Shown: positions 15,302 through 24,477 of the stretch, in pieces | Layout: each line of letters opens with the position of its first letter | How positions within the stretch are numbered: the stretch's first letter is position 1 | DNA from: Kocuria palustris | GTDB lineage: Bacteria; Actinomycetota; Actinomycetes; Actinomycetales; Micrococcaceae | Assembly: GCF_007666205.1 (NCBI RefSeq) | Contig: NZ_VDOR01000014.1 | Location: 1-44,995, forward strand | DNA length: 44,995 bases | Reading direction: 5' to 3' | Made by a program: the position numbers and the translations under genes | Notes under the pieces: model-generated | The model's database searches: none | What the model was told of the DNA's origin: nothing | What the model saw: the letters and a program-made list of their open reading frames with translations, nothing else

Positions 15302-16480
15302 CTATTCCGGGGCGCCGATGACGTCGGCGAGCTCGAGCCACTGCGCCATCGAGCGCAGCTGCCCGGTCAGGGCCCCGCGGGCGGCCGCGGGGGCGTCGGG
15401 CTCCCAGGTCAGGCGCTGGACGCGCAGGGCGCCGGCGAGGCGATCGGCCTTGAGGTCCGCGCGGGCGACCAGCGTGTCGCCGTAGACGAACGGCAGGACG
15501 TAGTACCCGTGCCGGCGCTGGGGCCCGGGCGTGTAGATCTCCAGCCGGTACCGCATCCCGAACAGCGCCTCGGTGCGCTCGCGCTGCCAGACCAGCGAGT
15601 CGAACGGGCTGACGAGGGCCTCCACATGGGCCTTCCGCGGACGGCGGGCGGCCGTGTGGAGGTAGGCCGGGCCCAGCCCGCGGACCCCGACCTCCTCGAG
15701 CTCGCCGGCGGCCAGCAGATCGGCGACCGCGGCGCGGGACTCGTCCGCCCGCAGGCGGAAGTGATCGCGCAGGGTGCGCAGGCTCGCGATCCCGTGGGCG
15801 CGGGCGGCGATGCGGATCAGCTCCACGTGGGCCTCGTGCGCGTCCATGCGCCGCGACCGCTCGAGCAGCTCCGGGGAGAAGACCCGATCGGGCAGCACGT
15901 ACGTCCGCTCGAACTGGCGATTGCGCCCGCTGCTGACGATCTGCCCCGACCAGAAGAGGAACTCCAGGGCGGTCTTGACCGCGGACCAGTTCCAGCCCCA
16001 GGCGTTCTCGCGCCCGGGCACCTCGTGCTCCACGAGCGCGTCGCACTCGCGGGCGGTGAGCGGCCCGTGCTGCGCGACCACCGCTCGGACCCGGTCCACC
16101 AGCTCGGGCTGCTCCCGGGCGATGCGGCGGATGCCGCCCCAGGCCTCGGTGCGGGCCCGCTCGCGCCGGAAGGCCAGCAGCGGCCAGGTCGACGGCGGGA
16201 TCAGGCTGGCTTCGTGGGCCCAGTACTCCACGAGGCGGCGGGGCTGGCGGTCCCGGAGCCGATCCAGCCTGTCCCGGTCGTAGGGACCGAGACGCGAGAA
16301 GAAGGGGAGGTAGTGCGATCGGGTGAGCACGTTGACCGAGTCCACCTGGATCACGCCCACGCGGTCGATCACCCGGTTCAGGTGCCGTGCGGTGGCCGCT
16401 GCGGGGGCCGGCCGAGGGTCCAGGAATCCCTGGGCCGCCAGCGCGATCCGGCGGGCGGCGGCCGGGGTCAGCTCAGCCAT
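15302..16480 (-). CDS. YcaQ/AlkX-type DNA glycosylase (winged-helix, HTH_42)
   Basis: A 392-residue protein of the AlkZ/YcaQ superfamily, which removes alkylated bases and, in YcaQ, unhooks nitrogen-mustard interstrand crosslinks. The catalytic signature is IQVDSVNVLTRSHY at about residues 43-56: it is of the Q-x-D type known from YcaQ rather than Q-x-Q of Streptomyces AlkZ. The EYWAHEASL segment near 93 and the C-terminal RYRLEIYTP/HGYYVLPF block are also typical. ATG 16480 is 17 bases after the DUF1801 stop. With the downstream HhH-GPD gene in the same direction it may form an alkylation-repair group. Confidence 0.85.
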   Translation of the reverse strand: MAELTPAAARRIALAAQGFLDPRPAPAAATARHLNRVIDRVGVIQVDSVNVLTRSHYLPFFSRLGPYDRDRLDRLRDRQPRRLVEYWAHEASLIPPSTWPLLAFRRERARTEAWGGIRRIAREQPELVDRVRAVVAQHGPLTARECDALVEHEVPGRENAWGWNWSAVKTALEFLFWSGQIVSSGRNRQFERTYVLPDRVFSPELLERSRRMDAHEAHVELIRIAARAHGIASLRTLRDHFRLRADESRAAVADLLAAGELEEVGVRGLGPAYLHTAARRPRKAHVEALVSPFDSLVWQRERTEALFGMRYRLEIYTPGPQRRHGYYVLPFVYGDTLVARADLKADRLAGALRVQRLTWEPDAPAAARGALTGQLRSMAQWLELADVIGAPE

Positions 16481-16496
16481 GGCGCGTCCACGACCG

Positions 16497-16868
16497 TCAG
16501 CCGGCATCGATGCCGTGCTCGGCCAGCTTGGCCTCGATGAGCCGGCGGCACAGGTCCTCTGGGATCTCCCGGTCATAGGGCAGCTTGAGGAACCCGGCCC
16601 CGGACTCCTGCCCGGCCGCGGCCGCCTCGTCCTGCCATGAGGCGAAGAAGTCGGGGGTGAAGCGCAGCGAGCAGTGCTTGGCGAAGGCCTGCAGCATCCA
16701 CAGCCGGTCCTTGCCGCTGAGGTAGGCCGGGGTGTTCCAGTGCAGCGTCTCGGCGACGGCGGGAGCATAGCCGAGGCTGATCTCCCGCAGCCGCAGCAGG
16801 TGCGGGCGCTGGTGGTCCTCGAGCCGGTCGAAGAAGTCCTGGGGGCTCTGGCGCTTGGGAGAGGGCAT
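16497..16868 (-). CDS. DUF1801 (YdhG/YjhG-like) protein
   Basis: A 123-residue soluble protein of the DUF1801 family: PQDFFDRLEDHQRPHLLRLRE, then the AETLHWNTPAYL strand and the LWMLQAFAKHCSLRF region. Members such as YdhG have been linked to iron or redox handling, but no activity is established here. It lies upstream of the YcaQ gene with 16 bases between them. A second, distinct DUF1801 gene is at 33440-33796. Confidence 0.8.
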   Translation of the reverse strand: MPSPKRQSPQDFFDRLEDHQRPHLLRLREISLGYAPAVAETLHWNTPAYLSGKDRLWMLQAFAKHCSLRFTPDFFASWQDEAAAAGQESGAGFLKLPYDREIPEDLCRRLIEAKLAEHGIDAG

Positions 16869-16903
16869 GGACCGAGGCTACCGCCGCGCCGACCGGGTCG
16901 GGC

Positions 16904-17779
16904 TCAGCGGCTCAGGATCTCCGTGAGCCGCTCCAGTGCCCGGGAGCAGGTCCGCTGCCGGGCCAGTCCCTCTCGGGCATGGGCTGCGGCGCTGAGCCCG
17001 CGCTCGGTCCAGACGAGCTGCACGATGCAGGGGTTCAGTCCCGCCCAGCCCGAGCCGACCATCCCCGTCATGTGCAGCACGGAGCCCCCCGGCCCGGACC
17101 ATGCCTCGTCGGCCGCGCCGCCGAAGAGCTCCTGCCGCACCGCGCGCACCAGCTCCGGGTCCCGAGGCGCGGCCAGCTCGGCCTCCGCCCCGTCCAGGCG
17201 CGTGAGATGCCGGGAGCCGACGCCGGCACCGTGCGCTCCGCCGGCGCTGCCCGCGGCGGTCCCCGCCGTGCCTGCCCCGAACCCGCCGCCGACGGCCCCG
17301 CCCATGGCGCCGAGCTCCGCGAGCCGGGCGTCGAGCCGGGCCTCGACCTCGGTCAGGCTCAGCACCGGCGACGCGACGGCGACGGCTCGGCCCCGCAGCA
17401 GCAGCGGCATGAGCAGCAGGACCACGCCCCCGAGGCCGAAGAAGGCCGCGCCGATGAGCGGCACGGCGGCCGTCGCCCAGTCCCCCGCGGTCCGGTTCGG
17501 ACCGCTCAGCGCAGCTGCGGCCATCCCCAGGCACCCGACCCCCATGCCGACGCAGCCCAGCCCCATGAGGACCGGGGCCGCGCCGCTGCCGGCGCCGAGC
17601 AGCTGGGAGGCCAGCACCAGGGCGCAGCCGCCGAAGAACGCGACCGCCACGATCCCGACGAGCGGTGCTCCGGCGAAGGCCACGAGGATCCCGAGGGCCG
17701 CGAAGAGCAGCGCGACCGCCAGGACCAGGATCTGCAGGACCCCTGCTGTGCGCCGCTTCGGACCGGATGACGGCTGCAT
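16904..17779 (-). CDS. Membrane protein of unknown function
   Basis: A 291-residue protein with about four to five hydrophobic helices in residues 12-140, a Gly/Ala-rich linker near 170-195 and a soluble C-terminal domain that includes SVLHMTGMVGSGWAGLNP. I do not recognise a family. ATG 17779 (MQPSSGPKRR) is chosen because it places a basic stretch directly before the first helix; a GTG at 17830 in the same frame is possible. No good Shine-Dalgarno is seen. It is 35 bases upstream of DUF1801. Confidence 0.65.
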   Translation of the reverse strand: MQPSSGPKRRTAGVLQILVLAVALLFAALGILVAFAGAPLVGIVAVAFFGGCALVLASQLLGAGSGAAPVLMGLGCVGMGVGCLGMAAAALSGPNRTAGDWATAAVPLIGAAFFGLGGVVLLLMPLLLRGRAVAVASPVLSLTEVEARLDARLAELGAMGGAVGGGFGAGTAGTAAGSAGGAHGAGVGSRHLTRLDGAEAELAAPRDPELVRAVRQELFGGAADEAWSGPGGSVLHMTGMVGSGWAGLNPCIVQLVWTERGLSAAAHAREGLARQRTCSRALERLTEILSR

Positions 17780-17843
17780 GCGCGTGATGCTACCCCGATC
17801 ATGTGCTAAAGCACATGGCCGGCCCGTCACGGGCTGCGTGATC

Positions 17844-18659
17844 TCAGGAGCCGGCAGGCCAGTCGTCGCGGACCGGTGCGCCTCCCACGACCACGTCCTC
17901 CTGGCGCCCCGTGACCCGTGTCCAGGAGTCCTGGGGGCGGTAGCCGAGCTCGACCATGGTGTTGGTGATGTCCCACCGGCGGTTCGGGTTCTCGGAGATC
18001 GCGTAGTACAGCCCGAAGGTCACGTCGGCCTCGATGGCCCGGCGCACCACCTCCACGCAGTCGTCCGGAGACAGCCACATGGCGTGCAGCAGCTCCTCGT
18101 CGGAGGCCAGGGGATCCTCGGCGTACCAGCCGATGCGCAGCGAGATGAACTCGAGGCCGAAGGCGTCGTGGTAGTAGCTGCCGAGGGCCTCGCCGAAGGC
18201 CTTGGAGACCCCGTAGAGCGAATCGGGACGGGGCAGCGTGGTCGGCAGGACGGGCCACTGCTCGTCGCGGTCGTGCATTCCGAAGGCGTGGTTCGACGAT
18301 GCGAAGACCACGCGCCGCGCGCCGGCCTGCCGGGCGGCCTCCAGGACGTTGCGGGTGCCCACGATGTTGGTGCTCAGCACGTCGTCCCATTCGGAGTCCG
18401 GCGACGAGGCCCCGGCCAGGTGCACCACGGTGTCCACGCCGTCCATCAGCTCCTGCACGGAGCCCAGGTCGCTCAGATCGGCCGTGCGCAGGACCCGCTC
18501 CTGCTCCTCGTTCTTGGGGGTGCGGCCGTGCTGGACGATCTCGTAGTCGTGGCCCTTCTCGGTGAGGCGATCGGCCAGCAGCAGCCCGATGCCTCCCGTG
18601 GCCCCGGTGATGAGGATGCGACGGGTCTCGGCGGCGGAGGGGGAGGGTGAAGTCGTCAT
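17844..18659 (-). CDS. udh: Uronate dehydrogenase-like extended SDR
   Basis: NAD-dependent short-chain dehydrogenase of 271 residues. It has the Rossmann motif GATGGIG near residue 19, FASSNHAFG near 118 and catalytic YGVSKAFGE near 148. The FASSNHxxG plus YGVSK and LRIG pattern is that of bacterial uronate dehydrogenase, which oxidises galacturonate or glucuronate to the aldaro-lactone; substrate assignment is inference. It follows a FUSC-family gene and a broken sugar porter on the same strand, which fits a sugar-acid uptake and oxidation locus. Confidence 0.75.
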   Translation of the reverse strand: MTTSPSPSAAETRRILITGATGGIGLLLADRLTEKGHDYEIVQHGRTPKNEEQERVLRTADLSDLGSVQELMDGVDTVVHLAGASSPDSEWDDVLSTNIVGTRNVLEAARQAGARRVVFASSNHAFGMHDRDEQWPVLPTTLPRPDSLYGVSKAFGEALGSYYHDAFGLEFISLRIGWYAEDPLASDEELLHAMWLSPDDCVEVVRRAIEADVTFGLYYAISENPNRRWDITNTMVELGYRPQDSWTRVTGRQEDVVVGGAPVRDDWPAGS

Positions 18660-18743
18660 GGCCCCATCCTCGTGCCGGCGCAGGCGATCGGTCCAGGAGC
18701 CGCCGTCGGCAGGCTGCCCCCTCGGCGCGGGCCGCCGCCCCGG

Positions 18744-19892
18744 TCAGGACCGTGCGCCGCGGGATCTGCGCGCGGTCAGGGCACGCGTGCCGCGGCCCAC
18801 CCGTCGCAGGATCGAGGTCCGCGGATCGGCCGGCCTGCTGACCTCGGCCTCGCCGCCCTCGCCGTGCAGCACCCTCCGGGCCGCGGCGGGGTCCAGGCCG
18901 GCGTAGAGCATGACGTCCCAGGCGAGCATCCGGATCAGGTGCTCCGCCGGAGCCGCCTCCCGCTCCCCGCCGGGCAGTGCGGAGAGCACCTCCGGCATGT
19001 CGTCGACCACGCGCTGGCGGTTCGCCCGATCCCCCGGATCCTCGGCCAGCCGCCGGATCAGCTCGGCGAGGCCCTGCAGCGCACGGGCGCGCTGCGCCCA
19101 CAGGCCCCGGTCCTCCCGCAGAGCCAGGCGCACGGCGATGATCGCGTCGTCGCCGATCAGATCGAGGTGGCTCGCGTTCTCCGTCATCGAGACCAGCGGG
19201 CGGATCCCCGAGCGGCGGGTCAGGGAGTGCCGGGCCACGCGGCGGCTGCGATCCGTGGCCGAAGCCACCTCGGCGAGGTCGTCGCGCGTGCCGCGAAGGT
19301 CGCCCATGGCGGTCTCGGCGGCCCCCGCATCGTCCGCGCGCAGCGCCTCGGAGGCGGCCTCCAGACCGCCCGCCACCGCGGACAGCGCCTGCGATTCGGC
19401 CCGGTGCAGCAGGCGCATCGGATCCGGGGAGAAGAGCACCTGGGTGAAGACCAGCGCCACGCCGGCACCGATCAGCGCGTCGATGAAGCGGTGCGGACCG
19501 GCGCTGCCGTCGGAGATCGAGACCGTCAGCACGGCGGAGGCCGCGGCCTGGGCGACGACCAGGCGGCTGCCGCCGGCGGCCGTGGCGATCACCAGGGAGA
19601 TCAGCACCGCGATCCCCAGGGCCGCCGCCTGGTGGGGGACGGCCAGCAGGACCAGCTCGCCGACGGCGATGCCCAGCAGCACGCCCCACAGCAGCCTCAG
19701 GGCCTGGACCCCGCGCTCGCCGACATCCGTGTTGAGGGAGATGACGGCGGCGATGGGCGCGAAGAACGGGTCCGAGTGGCCTGCGACCAGGCCCGCCAGG
19801 ACGAACGCCAGCAGCGCCGCGGCCGCTCGCTGGAGCAGCGTCCAGCCCTCGGCGGCCAGGTTCTCCCGTGCCCTGCTGAGGCGGTCGCCCAT
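18744..19892 (-). CDS. FUSC-family membrane protein
   Basis: A 382-residue protein related to the fusaric acid resistance/aromatic acid exporter family. About six membrane helices lie in residues 20-155 (including PFFAPIAAVISLN near 43), followed by a long cytoplasmic helical domain. The cargo is unknown; the family is linked to organic-acid efflux. The ATG starts one base after the stop of the sugar porter gene (TGA-C-ATG), so the two are coupled. Confidence 0.8.
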   Translation of the reverse strand: MGDRLSRARENLAAEGWTLLQRAAAALLAFVLAGLVAGHSDPFFAPIAAVISLNTDVGERGVQALRLLWGVLLGIAVGELVLLAVPHQAAALGIAVLISLVIATAAGGSRLVVAQAAASAVLTVSISDGSAGPHRFIDALIGAGVALVFTQVLFSPDPMRLLHRAESQALSAVAGGLEAASEALRADDAGAAETAMGDLRGTRDDLAEVASATDRSRRVARHSLTRRSGIRPLVSMTENASHLDLIGDDAIIAVRLALREDRGLWAQRARALQGLAELIRRLAEDPGDRANRQRVVDDMPEVLSALPGGEREAAPAEHLIRMLAWDVMLYAGLDPAAARRVLHGEGGEAEVSRPADPRTSILRRVGRGTRALTARRSRGARS

Positions 19893-19893
19893 G

Positions 19894-21286
19894 TCAGGCC
19901 AGCTTCTTCCCCTTGGTCTCGGGAAGGGCCTTCCACACGAAGACCACGCCGAGGATCGCGAACACGGTGTAGAGCCCGTAGGCGATGTCCAGGCCCGCGT
20001 TCGCGAGCACGGGGAACGTCAGGGTGATCAGCCAGTTCATGAGCCAGTTGACGGCCGTGCACACGGCCACGGCGATCGTGCGCAGGTCCGAGTCGAAGAG
20101 CTCGCCGAGCATGAGCCACATGACCGGCCCCCACGTGATGCCGAAGGCGATCGCGAAGCCGTTCATGCCGACCAGCGCGGCGATCGCCGCTCCCCGGGGC
20201 AGCGCGTCCTCGGCCCCGCCGGCCTGCGCGAACGCGATCGCCATGGTGGCCATCGACGCGATCATGAACAGGCCGCCGCCGATCAGCATGGGCCGGCGCC
20301 CCACGCGGTCCATGATCAGGATCGCCACGACGGTGGCCAGGATGCTCAGCCCGGCGGTCAGCATGCTCACGCCGAACGAGGCCTCGGTGGGCACGCCGAC
20401 CGACTGCCAGATGGTGTTGGAGTACATCTTCACCACGTTGATGCCCACGAGCTGCTGGAAGGCCGCCAGCAGGATCCCGGCCCACACGATGCCCTGGAGC
20501 CCCAGGCGGCTGCCGCGCAGGTCCTTGAGCGAGGCCCTCGACTCGCGGTGCTCGAGCTTGTCGCGGATCCGCTCGAAGCGGCCCTCGACGTCGTCGCCGC
20601 CGGCGCGGTCGATGAACGCGCGCGCGGAGTCGTGGTCGCCCAGGCGGATGGCGTCGGGCGGGGACTGCGGGAGCCGCAGCGCGATCAGGAGGTAGACCAG
20701 GGCGATGACCGCCACGACGGCGAACATCCAGCGCCAGGCCTCCATGCCCCACAGCTGCGCCGTCTCCGAGCCGGCCGCGCGCGCGACGAGGTAGCCGGAG
20801 GCGAGGCCCAGGAACTGCCCCAGGACGATGGCCATCTGCCAGAACGTGCCCATGGTGCCGCGGATCCGCGGCGGGGAGACCTCGCTGACGTAGGCGGGGA
20901 CCACCGCGCTGGCGGCGCCGATGCCCAGGCCCGTGCAGATGCGGAAGATCAGGATCAGCCAGAACCCGGCCGCGAACTGGGTGACGACCGAGCCCACGAG
21001 CATCAGAGCGCCGGCCAGCGCCATGACCCGGGTGCGCCCGATCCGCTCGGAGACGTCGCCGGCGAACCAGGCGCCGACGGCCGCGCCGATCATTGGCGAT
21101 CGAGGTGATCAGCCCCGTCTGGAAGGAGCTGAGCTCGAGCGAGGGCGAGATCCCGTTGATCGCCGAGTTCATGGTGGACATGTCGAAGCCGAACAGGAAG
21201 CCGCCGATCACCGCGCCCAGGGCGAGCAGCGTGATGAATCGGGTGGGTCCCGAGGTCCGGGAGTCGGTCGGAGCGGATGCGGGCAT
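19894..21286 (-). pseudogene. Sugar porter (MFS) with a frameshift
   Basis: An MFS sugar:proton symporter split into two frames. The N-terminal part (21286 down to about 21094: MPASAPTDSR, then GGFLFGFDMSTMNSAING) reads ...FQTGLITSIA and then shifts. The remainder continues from MIGAAVGAWFAGD in another frame to 19894. Joined, they give a full-length sugar porter of about 463 residues, with the GRTRVM and DRVGRRPML loop motifs, QQLVGINVVKMYS and the C-terminal PETKGKKL. The reading frames meet at the TT at 21093-21094; removing one T restores the frame as ...SIA-MIGAAV. It could be a true inactivating insertion or a sequencing error. An internal start at 21093 would give a protein lacking the first helices. 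Confidence 0.85.
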
Positions 21287-21443
21287 GGGGATCCTCGGAA
21301 TCGCTGAGTCGGGGGTGCGGGGCCTCGGCGGGCCCGCCCTTCACCGTATCCCGCTCCCGGAGGCCGGCGCCCGCCGCACGTTGCCGCCGTCACGCCCCAC
21401 CCGGTCCCCGCGCCGCGCATGATCCACCATGATGGACAATCAC

Positions 21444-21466
21444 GCGCAGATGATGGCATTCTGCGC
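21444..21466. promoter_or_regulatory. Possible operator of the XRE-cupin gene
   Basis: GCGCAG (21444-21449) and CTGCGC (21461-21466) are perfect arms directly before the ATG at 21469. A separate TCCACCATGATGGA symmetry lies about 20 bases upstream. Either may be an autoregulatory site. The rest of 21287-21468 shows nothing else. Confidence 0.35.
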
Positions 21467-21468
21467 CC

Positions 21469-22038
21469 ATGGCAGATGATCTCGCCCCGGCTCTGGCGCG
21501 CACCATGCTCGAGGCGCGCACGCGCCTCGGCCTGTCCGCGGCGGCCCTCGCGGAGCGATCCGGGGTGTCCCGGGCGATGATCTCCAGGATCGAGCGCGGC
21601 GAGGCCCACCCGACCGCGGTGCTGCTCGGCCGCCTCTCCGGTGCCCTGGGCATGACGCTCTCGGAGCTGATCGCCCTGGCGGAGGGCGGCGACGATCCTC
21701 TCACCCGGGCCGCCGATCAGCCGGTCTGGACCGACCCCGCCACCGGGTACTCGCGCCGCGCCGTGTCCCGGCCGTCCGATGCCGCGCTCGAGCTGGTGGA
21801 GGTGAGCCTCCCGCCGGGGGCCGAGGTCGGCTACCCCGCGGAGGCCTACCGCTTCCTCGATCAGCTGGTGTGGATGCTCGCCGGGTCGCTGCGGATCCGC
21901 TCCGGGGCGCAGGTCCATGACCTGTCCCCCGGCGACTGCCTGCGCTTCGGCCCGCCGCAGGACACGGCGTTCATCAATCCGTCGGACTCGCCCGCCCGGT
22001 ACCTCGTGGTGCTCGGCAAGCGCGGCCCGCGCACGTGA
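21469..22038 (+). CDS. XRE-family regulator with cupin domain
   Basis: A 189-residue regulator. The HTH is at about residues 10-65 (LGLSAAALAERSGVSRAMISRIERGEAHPT), and a C-terminal cupin at about 105-180 holds the sensor (VSLPPGAEVGYPAEAYRFLDQ, AGSLRIRSG). This HTH-cupin build is usual for regulators of amino-acid or small-molecule catabolism. The stop is 53 bases before a PLP-dependent sulfur amino acid enzyme on the same strand, so it likely controls that gene. Confidence 0.88.
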   Translation: MADDLAPALARTMLEARTRLGLSAAALAERSGVSRAMISRIERGEAHPTAVLLGRLSGALGMTLSELIALAEGGDDPLTRAADQPVWTDPATGYSRRAVSRPSDAALELVEVSLPPGAEVGYPAEAYRFLDQLVWMLAGSLRIRSGAQVHDLSPGDCLRFGPPQDTAFINPSDSPARYLVVLGKRGPRT

Positions 22039-22091
22039 GCCCGGGCGAGCCCCGCCCGCTCCCGAGAGCCCCGAGAGAAGGAGGCCTCCTC

Positions 22092-23249
22092 ATGGCCCAG
22101 CATCCGATGCACCCGCCCACCGTGCCCGTCGACCCCTCGTGGGGCCCCGACAGCGTCGTCGTCCAGGCGGGGCGCCCGGAGCGCACCGCGGGCGCTCCCA
22201 TGAACCCGCCGGTCACCCTGAGCAGCACCTACGTCCACGACACCGACCGGGCCTACGGCCGCGACGGCAACGACGGCTGGATCGCGCTCGAAGCGGCCCT
22301 GGGTCAGCTCGACGGCGGCCGCGCGGTCGTCTTCGCCTCGGGACTCGCCGCGGCGACGTCGATCGCCGACCTGGTGCCCGTGGGCGGGACGATCGTGCTG
22401 CCGTCGTCGGCGTACTACGGCGTGGCCCACCTGTTCGCGCGGCTGGCGGACCAGGGCCGGCTCGCGGTGCGCACGGTGGATGCCGGCGACGCCGCGGCGG
22501 TGCTGGCCGCGGCCGAGGGGGCGGACGTCGTGTGGATCGAATCGATCGCGAATCCGACCATGGTGGTCTCCGACGTCGCGGCCATCGCCGAGGGGTCGAA
22601 GCGGCGCGGGGCGCTCACGGTCGTCGATGCGACCTTCGCCACGCCGCTGCGGCAGCGCCCGCTCGAGCTCGGAGCGGACATCGTGCTGCACTCGGCCTCC
22701 AAGATCATCGGAGGCCACTCCGATCTGCTGCTGGGGGCCGCGATCTGCGCCTCGGAGGAGCATGCCCAGCGCCTGGCGGCCCATCGTCACGATCACGGGT
22801 CGATCCCCGGGGCGCTCGAGACGTTCCTGACCGTGCGGGGCCTGCGGTCCCTGGACGTGCGCCTGGAGCGGGCCGAGTCGAATGCGACCGAGCTGGCCCG
22901 CCGCCTGGAGGGGCACCCTCGGGTCACGCGGGTGAACCGCCCGGATCTGCCCGACAGCCCGGAGCGCGCCAGGGCCGAGCGGGCACTGCCCCGGGGCTGC
23001 GGGAACATGCTCTCCTTCGAGCTCGACGCGACGCCGGAGCAGACCGACGAGATCCTCGTGGGCCTGTCCCTGCTGACCCACGCCACGAGCCTGGGCGGCG
23101 TGGAGACAGCGATCGAGCGACGGACGCGGTGGGCCGCCGAGGAGGCCGCAGGGGTTCCCATGACGCTGTGCCGCGTCTCCGTCGGCATCGAGGGCATCGA
23201 CGACCTCTGGGCCGATCTGCAGGCCTCGATCCGCCGCGTCCTGGGCTGA
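22092..23249 (+). CDS. Cys/Met metabolism PLP-dependent lyase
   Basis: A fold-type I PLP enzyme of 385 residues from the cystathionine gamma-synthase/lyase group, making or splitting C-S bonds. The substrate-binding YGRDGNDGW segment is near residue 54, the PLP-phosphate region [10 protein letters not shown] near 80, and the Schiff-base Lys is in [12 protein letters not shown] near 203. ATG 22092 has AAGGAGG 8 bases upstream; an earlier in-frame ATG at 22035 lacks one. It could be a cystathionine gamma-lyase, methionine gamma-lyase or O-acylhomoserine enzyme; motifs do not decide. Confidence 0.85.
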   Translation: MAQHPMHPPTVPVDPSWGPDSVVVQAGRPERTAGAPMNPPVTLSSTYVHDTDRAYGRDGNDGWIALEAALGQLDGGRAVVFASGLAAATSIADLVPVGGTIVLPSSAYYGVAHLFARLADQGRLAVRTVDAGDAAAVLAAAEGADVVWIESIANPTMVVSDVAAIAEGSKRRGALTVVDATFATPLRQRPLELGADIVLHSASKIIGGHSDLLLGAAICASEEHAQRLAAHRHDHGSIPGALETFLTVRGLRSLDVRLERAESNATELARRLEGHPRVTRVNRPDLPDSPERARAERALPRGCGNMLSFELDATPEQTDEILVGLSLLTHATSLGGVETAIERRTRWAAEEAAGVPMTLCRVSVGIEGIDDLWADLQASIRRVLG

Positions 23250-23252
23250 AGC

Positions 23253-23384
23253 TCAGCGCATGAGGCGGCTGAGCAGCCGGTGCGCGCTGCGGCGCCCGAG
23301 CCGCTTGCCGTAGGCCTGCGGGCCGCTGCGCATCGCGCGCACATCGCCCTGCATCCGTCGTGCCCTGAAGAGCCAGTTCAGCAT
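23253..23384 (-). CDS. Small basic protein, 43 residues
   Basis: A 43-residue, Arg-rich ORF (MLNWLFRARR start, LLSRLMR end) with nine or more arginines and a hydrophobic N-terminal turn. AGGAGG lies 8 bases before the ATG at 23384, and the stop is just after the convergent lyase gene. No family is recognised. A good ribosome site and complete frame support it; length limits certainty. The gap 23385-23565 shows nothing else. Confidence 0.5.
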   Translation of the reverse strand: MLNWLFRARRMQGDVRAMRSGPQAYGKRLGRRSAHRLLSRLMR

Positions 23385-23565
23385 GGTCCCGTCCTCCTGG
23401 TGGTCGATCGGCGGAGCCCCGGCGGCCCGGCCGCCGAATCTCGACGACGCCGAGCAGGGGCTGCGTGGTTCCGGCCAGCGTAGGGCCTCCGGACGCTCCG
23501 GCGGGAGAGCTCGCTCCGGATCGAGCTCTCTGGCCGCCGGAGCATCCGGGGCATCCGTCGCCCGC

Positions 23566-24003
23566 TCAGCGGCCCCGGAGGTCCTGGGCGAGCATGACCA
23601 GGATCCCGCTGGGGCCCCGGAGGTAGGTCAGGCGGTAGACGCCCTCGTAGTCCGCGACGCCGCGCAGCGGCCGGCAGCCGTGCTCGGCCGCCGTCGCGAG
23701 GGCCGCGTCCAGGTCATCGACCTGGAAGGCGACCCGATGCATGCCGATCTCGTGCGGCTGCGTGGGCGTGGTCGGAACGGCCTCGGGGTGCACGTACTCG
23801 AAGAGCTCGAGGCGGCCGCTGCCGTCCGGGGTCTCGAGCATCGCGATATGGGCATGGTTGCCGTCCAGGCCCACGGTGGTGTCGGCCCACTGCCCGCGCA
23901 CGGTGTCCCGGCCGATGACCGTGAGGCCGAGATCCGTGAAGAAGGCGACGGCGGCGTCGAGGTCCGCCACGGCGATGCCGACGTTCTCGAGTCTGATGCT
24001 CAT
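23566..24003 (-). CDS. Glyoxalase/VOC-superfamily protein
   Basis: A 145-residue vicinal-oxygen-chelate protein with two beta-alpha-beta-beta-beta modules: residues 1-60 (LENVGIAVADLDAAVAFFTDLG) and about 85-145 (HRVAFQVDDLDAALA, GPSGILVMLAQD). Candidate metal ligands are in the GNHAHIAMLE and GMHRVAF segments. The function could be a lyase, dioxygenase or resistance protein. It follows the HEPN gene by 30 bases and may share its transcript. Confidence 0.82.
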   Translation of the reverse strand: MSIRLENVGIAVADLDAAVAFFTDLGLTVIGRDTVRGQWADTTVGLDGNHAHIAMLETPDGSGRLELFEYVHPEAVPTTPTQPHEIGMHRVAFQVDDLDAALATAAEHGCRPLRGVADYEGVYRLTYLRGPSGILVMLAQDLRGR

Positions 24004-24033
24004 GCCCGCACGCTAGCGCAGGGACGCCCGCCC

Positions 24034-24477
24034 TCAGGCCTCGACGGCGGCGGCACATGCCGCGACGATCGCCGCGGCGGCCTCGATCGCCTCCGCGACG
24101 TCCTGAGCGGTGGCCGTCGGACGGGCCTCGTCGGGGTACTCGGTGCTGTTGCGCACCTGCCGCATCCACTCGAACTCGGCCAGGGCGTCGTCGTGGACGT
24201 AGGCCGCGGCGGCGACCCCGGTGTTCACGTGCGCGCCGCCGACGGGCCGGGCCCGCAGCCCGTGGTCGGCGAGCACGCCGGCGAGCGCCTTGCGCGCGGC
24301 GTCATAGGCCGCGGTGAAGGCCATGGCCACGTCCTCGGTCCCGGAGAGCATCCGCGCGGTGCGCAGGTGCCGCTGCGCCGTGGCGATCACGCTGCGCGCA
24401 TGCTCCGGATTCGGGCTCACGCGCTCGAGCTTCCGGGCCCGGAGCATCTGCTGGATCTCCGCCGGCGCCTCAGGCAC
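24034..24477 (-). CDS. HEPN-domain protein of an MNT/HEPN pair
   Basis: A 147-residue all-helical protein. It fits the HEPN partner of nucleotidyltransferase pairs: RSVIATAQRHLRTARM, the FTAAYDAARKALAGVL helix, and RQVRNSTEYPDEARP near 107-121. Canonical toxic HEPN RNases have Arg-x4-6-His; here the motif is of the RNxxEY form with no His at that place, so RNase activity is doubtful. The GTG at 24477 lies 8 bases inside the end of the upstream MNT gene, a typical toxin-antitoxin overlap. Confidence 0.7.
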   Translation of the reverse strand: MPEAPAEIQQMLRARKLERVSPNPEHARSVIATAQRHLRTARMLSGTEDVAMAFTAAYDAARKALAGVLADHGLRARPVGGAHVNTGVAAAAYVHDDALAEFEWMRQVRNSTEYPDEARPTATAQDVAEAIEAAAAIVAACAAAVEA

